Part shown: one piece after another, positions 58,189 through 64,000 of the stretch
Layout of the letters: each line of letters opens with the position of its first letter
How positions within the stretch are numbered: position 1 is the first letter of the stretch
NCBI RefSeq assembly: GCF_000264905.1
Contig: NW_006763149.1
Location: 528,212 to 592,211 of the forward strand
Length of the DNA stretch: 64,000 nt
Source of the DNA: Stereum hirsutum FP-91666 SS1
Lineage: Eukaryota > Basidiomycota > Agaricomycetes > Russulales > Stereaceae
Reading direction: 5' to 3'
Program-made: the position numbers and the translations under genes
Notes under the pieces: generated by a model
Told to the model about the DNA's origin: nothing
Seen by the model: the letters and a program-made list of their open reading frames with translations, nothing else
The model's database searches: none

Positions 58189-61100
58189 CTATCCGAGAGC
58201 CTAAACAGTCATACATCAGTATCATCGTTCGTCAGAAAGATGTGGCGTCGTGTACTTACCCCAGATAGACTGTTGCTTTTGGATATTCTCTCCGGAGGAG
58301 GACGAGGGTTAAGCGGATCTATTGAAATATGAGCATTTATTGTAGACAAGTCGTGAGAAAACCCTTACTTGATGGATTGTTTTGCACAAATGTCGATCTC
58401 GGCCCATAGGTAGGCGGCGTAGTCGCTACGTGTTCGGGGCGTGGTATGTGGACCCTAGGATCTGCGTATCTCGGCGCTGTTGGCGACAAGTACATGTTTG
58501 GATTTTTCGGAGTCAACCAGTGGGTTTGCGCGTATCTTGCAGCCGTCGATGGTCCTGCCGTGGTTGGGGCTGAGGTCGTCCTACTGCTCATAGCCGGGGG
58601 TGGTGGTACTGGGGAGCCGTGTGGTAGTATCAGTGGCCCTCCGCGGGCGGCTGGACGGACGGCAGGTTGAGGGGGCAAGGTGGGGAGAATGGAACCTCTG
58701 GCGGCCAAAGACCCCTGAATCCCGGCTGGGTACGTGCTAGGATTCATCGGGGAAGGTCGGTTGGGAGCGCATGGAACATGAGAGGCGGGAAAAGGACTGC
58801 GCAGGTCCGATGGAACACTACTGGGGAAAGTCGTCGTGGTGCGCGAGGGACCTGGAACATCTCGTAAACCCGTACTTGGTGCCACACCTTCTGCAATCGA
58901 CTGAGGCCCGTCTTCGTCGTATACATTGTTAGGCGGTGACGGAGACCTTTCCGAGCTTGTCGAACTCAACGAAGAATAAGACGACGATGATGAAGACGAC
59001 AGGGACAAGTCGCGCTCGAGATCGTCACTGAGATCGGCCGTAGTGAGTGGTGGGTCTTCGGGCGCCGTTGCGGGGTCGGTGATTTCCTCTGATGACGGTG
59101 CGGGTGGTAAGGCTTCCATCTCTTCTGCCGAGGTAGCTGAATCATGGTTCGTGTGAGACGGCATATTTGAAGGCATATCTTTAGGAACATCCTCTGTCGA
59201 GGAAGAGATGGCCCCTCCAACTTGTACCCCATCACCAATGGCTGGTTTCGGCACTGGACGACGCGGTAGTGGGCGTATGAGTCTTATCTCCGGCTTTTCA
59301 TCGACAACGGGTATTGTGTTTCCCTCAGCGAAACCAGTTTGAGGGGTCATTTCTGCATCGGGCGAGGAAACGGTGGCGGCGGATGGCACGGGATCGGAGG
59401 ATGACACGGGATCGGAGGATGGCACGGGATCAAAGGAGTGGTCGAGTGATGCAGCCTGAGTGTCTTCAATGCCTACAACCGTACGGTCTGCTGTAGATGA
59501 TATGGCTGACTGTCCCTCAGGTTCGCTCATATGAGCAGTTGCGGCGTTCGAGTGGAAGGTGTCCGTTACGGGATCGTGAGAGTTCGCGTGTTCGGGCGTC
59601 GCCCACGGTACACCCATACCCTCTCCCTGAAAACGTGACAATATGGTTGCGTTGTGATGAGGCAAAGCTCAAAAAATGCGATGGTCAAACCATAACTCAC
59701 CTGGGAATGAAACTGATCCAAGTCGATACAGTCACCGGTCTGGCCGGGCATCTCAACATCCATATCAGACTGAATATCTGACAAAAAAAAAAGAATTAAC
59801 ACGATGGAAGCGTAGAAATGGATGGTATCAGTCATGAATTTATTTTGAGAAACTGTGCTCACCTCCGCCTAAGTCAGCAGGGATCGCCATCTGGACGTCT
59901 AAATCCGCATCCTTATCCTCCAAGATGGGCAGTATTTGCGATGTCGGAATATCCATGCGCTCCTCGACCGAGTCATCACCGTCAACCTGAGCAGAAAGAC
60001 CTGACGTGATGGACATTCTCGCCAGCTCATCCAATATTCCTGCTGCCCGCTCGTCGGACGAATTTTCAGAGAGACTAGACGACGCCTGCGTTTTCTCTAT
60101 TCCTTCCATAGCGTTTTCTTCGACGACTCCAAGAGAGAGACTGGACGACGCCGGTGTTTCTTGTACTCCTTCCATAGCGTTTCCTTCTACGACTTCGAGA
60201 GAGGGCCTAGACGACGCTGGTGTTTTCTGCACTCCCTCCATAGCGTTTTCTTCGACGACTCCGGGAGAGAGACCGCGCTCCTGGCTTGTGTGCATGTGTG
60301 GAGGCGCTACAGACGAAGGGGTGAAGGCGCCCGAGTTCCCTGTTTCTGGCTGTTCGACATCCATCGGGGTAGGCACCGTAGCCAAAGGTTGCTGTGCCAA
60401 TCGGTTCCAATGATTAGCCCAGCCGCCGAGACCAGGTTGTAAGTCCTGCCGTAGAGCGGGTTGAGGGAGTAAAGGAGTGAAGAAGAAAGGGTGAGTGTAT
60501 TGCTTCATGCCGTATACCGCACGGTCGGGATCGAAGGATTCTGCGGAGCTGCTCGATGCTCGGGACGGTAATTCTTCCTCGACGTCCTGTGGTTTCCTCG
60601 CAGGGCTTTCCTCCAGATGAACGGGTCCAGTAACTGCGGAAGGGGAAGCCTCGATCTTCACAGAACTCTCCGGTTTGTCGCTATCTACGACTTGAACCAA
60701 GGACGTATCCAGACCCAGACCGTCAGCCCGTGAAGATCGCGGGCGAGAGCTGTTCGGAGATGTGGAAGACGACGGTGACGAAGACTGATTCTCAGAAATG
60801 GAACAAAGCTCTGACCGCTCGGGAGACTGTGCCCTAGAGGCCCAACCGCCGGGCATAAGATCGGGTTGCGAATCTTCGACGTTTGAGCGTTCGGCGGAAG
60901 AAGATGATCCAACATCCAGATCAAAATCCGAGGAAGGGTTGTGTGTCGATGCTGTAGGTGATGCGATTTGACCGTCCTGTTTATTCAGTGCCGAGGAGCT
61001 GCTCTGGAGACCTCCGACCGCAGGGAGTGATGGGAGCGCAACTGAAGACGAGAGCGTAGGCGGTGAAGATAGCGCAGCCGATGGAGAGAGCGCGGGCGGG

Positions 61101-62449
61101 AGGGGGGGCGCTGGTTGAGAAGAGAGTGGAGACGAGGGTCGCACAAAGAGAGCAGAGGTAGAAGACTGATTCGCTGGTTTCGAGGTGGAGGCGTTCACCG
61201 GGAAAAGATTAAGGAGCTTCGGGGAAGGTGGCTCCTTCGAGTCCCTCACTGTGACGTGCTCAGTCGTGTACCTTCGATACTCGTCTCCTGGACAGTGACA
61301 ATTCAGAAGGGACGACATTATACAGCAAAATATAGACTGACCATTGGAACCGTGCCCTAGGTTCTTGGGTCTCTTGCAAAATTTGCGAATCGGCGGAGCT
61401 CCAGAGTGACATTCGGCGGAGACTACGGGTTTGAAGTCGACTGCTGAGAGTAGCCACTATAAATAACAACGATTTCCAGAGCTCATAAAGTACGTACTTT
61501 GGGGAGATTTCTCTTCCTCCTGACCAGGTTGATGTTGCGCCGGAGTTTTCGATGATACGGACGTGTTGATAAAATGAGAGGTATCGATCACAACTGGAGC
61601 CGCGGAAGCTGAGACGGTGGATAGCATAGAAGTTTAGTGATATCAAAAGCCAGCCATACAGATGTTGTACTCACAAGCAGGCTGGGTGGCGGATGACACA
61701 GCCTGGGGGACTGCGGCCTCTGCATCGGGAGATTTACTGTGGCAATCGTCAGGAATGTCTTCATGTCAACAGAATAACATTATGGCGGTCAGCGATGAAG
61801 ACAAAAGTAGCCGAAGAAGATACTCACTGGAACTATCATCTTCCCTCATCTTCAAATATCCATCTTCCTGGCCGACACTCGCAAGCTCTAGCCTTCGTGC
61901 GCTACTAGAAGCCTTCCAAGCAATCACGGCATACCATGAAAGCGCAATTACCCCCATAACCCACGGAATGCCTTGGACAATGTATTCGGAAAGTCTGATT
62001 GCGCGGGGGTACAACAAGCGGGTCGAAGGAACGGCGAAGCGGTAGTAGAAAGAAAAGTATGCGTATCCCGATAGGAGTTTGGTTGCGAGGACCTGACAAG
62101 ACCGAGCGTGGTCCCTTTTGGCGAGGAGGGCTTCCAACGGGTGGCGCGTCGATGAGGCTTTGGGCAGGCGGTCAAGGCTTGAGCGAGCGAATGGAAGGTC
62201 CTCGTCCTTGATGTAGCCGAACCAGACGAACAAGAACATGCCCAGGATATGAAGAGGGTATGCGCTTGGGATTGACCGGAGTATTAATACGGAGAAGAAG
62301 GCGATGGACGACAAGACGTGTCCTCGGACACGCACGGTAGCGAATGCAAGACATGCGAGTGGAAACACGACGCCGAACAGGTCCTCAAAGCTGACTAACT
62401 CAGGGTTGTATGAACGGGTGCGATGTCTGTAATACATCGCAGAGTCCAT
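58189..62449 (-). CDS. Multi-pass membrane protein with long repeat-bearing disordered tail
   Basis: Nine exons: 62449-61828, 61758-61675, 61608-61498, 61443-61342, 61287-59863, 59777-59701, 59626-58369, 58318-58260, 58200-58189; 1249 residues, every phase consistent. The N-terminal ~180 residues have about five hydrophobic segments (near 25-42, 46-61, 65-81, 127-141 and 156-178). The remaining ~1050 residues are Ser/Pro/Glu-rich and probably cytosolic. They include a basic Cys-containing patch (PPIRKFCKRPKN), three 22-residue repeats (ENAMEGVQKTPASS type), a DPVPSS repeat, and Pro-rich segments near the end. No enzyme or transporter family recognised. The last exon is 12 nt (A-L-G-stop). A TATA-like element lies about 70 bp upstream. 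Confidence 0.6.
59382..59432 (-). repeat. 18-bp coding repeat (DPVPSS)
   Basis: Three near-identical 18-bp units inside the membrane-protein gene, encoding DPVPSS/DPVSSS/DPVPSA. Confidence 0.7.
60066..60263 (-). repeat. Three 66-bp coding tandem repeats
   Basis: Three units of 22 codons in the membrane-protein tail. The shared core is VVEENAMEG, then V/I-Q/E-K/E-T and ASS. Confidence 0.8.
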
Positions 62450-63592
62450 GTTGGAGGGAGCAGTGGGTGGAGAGAGACAAAAGACAATGTGATGCCGAGC
62501 CGTATTGTGTCGCCCTTATAAACCAGTCGAACACGATCTCGTGCTCCGCGGCGTCAAGAAAGGAAAAGGTGTCTTTTGTAGCTTCTTCCATATTCCATCA
62601 GTGCCTAGATCTGTGATAATGATAATGATACGATCGCTTAAGCGACAGAAGCTACTCATCCCTACGTAATTGCCACTTGCGACTGAGACTAGATATCCAG
62701 CTAGTAAATGCAAGTATGCACTGACTCTGGCAATATACGACCTGGTGATTTTTTGATAATGAGACCCATCATACAGTCGTTTCTGTCACTGAAATACAGG
62801 CAGGCTCTAACGCATTGGCCCGCGTGTACGGGCCATGCAGTCAGTACGATCAGATCTAGATATGAGAACACGCGGAGGACAAAGGAGCGACCGTACAAGG
62901 CAACCTGAATGAGCGCCATGGCAACCTTGAACCAAACGGCATGCGATATCGCCTCCTGCACGGTCAAATCAACTCGCGGAGAAAATTTCAGCTTCGTCGA
63001 GTGTCAGTAAACTTCTAGTCGATAGCTCGCTGCGAGGGAAGGTCTCTATGGTTGAGGGAGCATGGTGAACAAAAGCAAGGATGTATGAAACACGGGTGGC
63101 GACGCGTGGAGCTCCGGTACTGGTCCCCACGACTCGGATGGCCGGTCCTTGATCGGTCCGGCGTTGTTTTGCGGTCTTTTTACCCCAAACCTTCCGACCT
63201 CAGGCCTGTTTGGATGCCGCTCGTAAGACAACTTGTGACGACTTAAAATCAATGTTGGTGTCTTCGCCAGCTTCTTCTTTGGAGACTGGTTTGACACTCT
63301 TTAAAAAAAGGATAGTAACCTACAGAATAAGTAGCCGTGACATGTTGTGCGTACAGATTGGTTATGAAAGATGTTCCGCGTAGAGTAAGTAGTGGAAACC
63401 AAACGAAAACGTAGCCAGGAGGAAAGATAGATATGATACGACGTGCATAGCGGGCGGTACGAGTAAATAACGACGAAAACAGGGAACAGCAATAACAAGC
63501 AATAACAGGACACATAATACGATTCACCACAAGGTGCAAGAGCGATGACACCGTATCCTCATCGCACAACGATCCAACCCGAAACCAGAAGT
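62450..63592. other. Spacer before the right-edge gene
   Basis: Contains the TATA element above. A minus-strand hydrophobic open frame (62701-62967) has no splice support or family resemblance. Nothing else seen. Confidence 0.35.
62516..62522 (-). promoter_or_regulatory. TATA-like element of the membrane-protein gene
   Basis: TTTATAA on the minus strand, about 67-73 bp upstream of the ATG at 62449. Confidence 0.4.
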
Positions 63593-64000
63593 TTACGCAT
63601 AAGCAGGTGGCCAGTCCTCCCAGGGACCGCTAGGAGGCTTTCGAGGCTCTTCCAAGAACTGAGAATCCGGAGAATAATGGTCCTCGGCTACGGGTTCACC
63701 ATGCTCCAAAGCCGCGTTCGCCCAGTCGGTGATACTGAACTGTCGTTTGGGTTGCAATGCGATCGGTCTGCCTTCGTCTTCCGATTCAGACTCAGACTCT
63801 TCTCCGGCGGCAACACGCAATGAATGATCGACAGGGCTAAGGGGTTGGAGGCAGGGAGAAGAGGGGGCATGGTCGTTCATAGAATACGAAAACATGCCTA
63901 AAATGTCGTCAACAATATCGCCAGGACTGCCAGTGAAATACTTTTTAGGACGTGGATGTTTGCGCGATCGCTTCTCATCGCCACCGCCATCCTGATGGCC
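63593..64000 (-). CDS. C-terminal part of an unrecognised gene cut by the right edge
   Basis: A single minus-strand frame is open from the window edge to TAA at 63593 (135 residues visible). It starts with a basic patch (DEKRSRKHPRPKKYF), then GDIVDDILGMFSYSMND, an acidic Ser/Glu run (EESESESEDE) and a Trp/Pro-rich end (KPPSGPWEDWPPAYA). It looks like a genuine C-terminal exon because charge and composition are coherent throughout. No family recognised; the rest lies outside. Confidence 0.5.
   Translation of the reverse strand, partial: GHQDGGGDEKRSRKHPRPKKYFTGSPGDIVDDILGMFSYSMNDHAPSSPCLQPLSPVDHSLRVAAGEESESESEDEGRPIALQPKRQFSITDWANAALEHGEPVAEDHYSPDSQFLEEPRKPPSGPWEDWPPAYA

Noticed and set aside
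61342..61443. Cysteine/basic segment considered as a DHHC palmitoyltransferase core
   Set aside because: No DHHC and wrong cysteine spacing; the membrane segments lie only on one side.

Overview
This window is nuclear DNA of a filamentous basidiomycete, most likely an Agaricomycete. The evidence is many short (about 41-75 nt) GT-AG introns with consistent phases, pyrimidine-rich promoters, CTK3, GCN1 and UTP20 orthologues, and mushroom-type BTB-like, MYND and 'SSGTGKSR' P-loop proteins. I saw no bacterial-type operon, CRISPR array, rRNA or tRNA. All gene models were spliced by eye: I joined exons only where donor, acceptor and phase agreed.

Layout. 1-0.9 kb: minus-strand P-loop NTPase gene, cut by the left edge. 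2.0-6.7 kb: two small plus-strand genes, one disordered and one a single-pass membrane protein with a PPxY motif, separated by low-complexity DNA. 7.5-27.1 kb: a dense housekeeping block with UTP20 (13 exons, small-subunit ribosome assembly), CTK3 (minus, CTD-kinase gamma subunit) and GCN1 (27 exons, amino-acid-starvation signalling). CTK3 and GCN1 are divergent over a 458-bp shared promoter; UTP20 and CTK3 converge. 27.8-29.5 kb: a geranylgeranyl diphosphate synthase gene on the minus strand, convergent with GCN1.

30.8-45 kb is a more lineage-specific stretch: a plus-strand protein with ten 19-residue tandem repeats and a terminal cysteine cluster, a BTB-like protein, an Sld7-like replication-initiation candidate, two Ser/Pro-rich proteins, one weak exon and a MYND zinc-finger protein. 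45-47.3 kb is gene-poor, purine-rich and carries a 12-bp repeat.

47.3-64 kb holds mostly disordered or unrecognised proteins: an 850-residue prion-like protein, a 431-residue Ser/Pro-rich protein with a second PPxY motif, a small LYR-like protein, a 517-residue protein with an internal duplication, and a 1249-residue membrane protein with a long repeat-bearing tail. A partial gene runs off the right edge.

The genes do not form one pathway. UTP20 (ribosome biogenesis), CTK3 (transcription elongation) and GCN1 (translation stress) act in growth control, but their adjacency may be chance. No clear defence or mobile system was found. The best candidates for undescribed biology are the 19-residue repeat protein (30.8-33.1 kb), the Sld7-like gene and the repeat-tailed membrane protein (58.2-62.4 kb).
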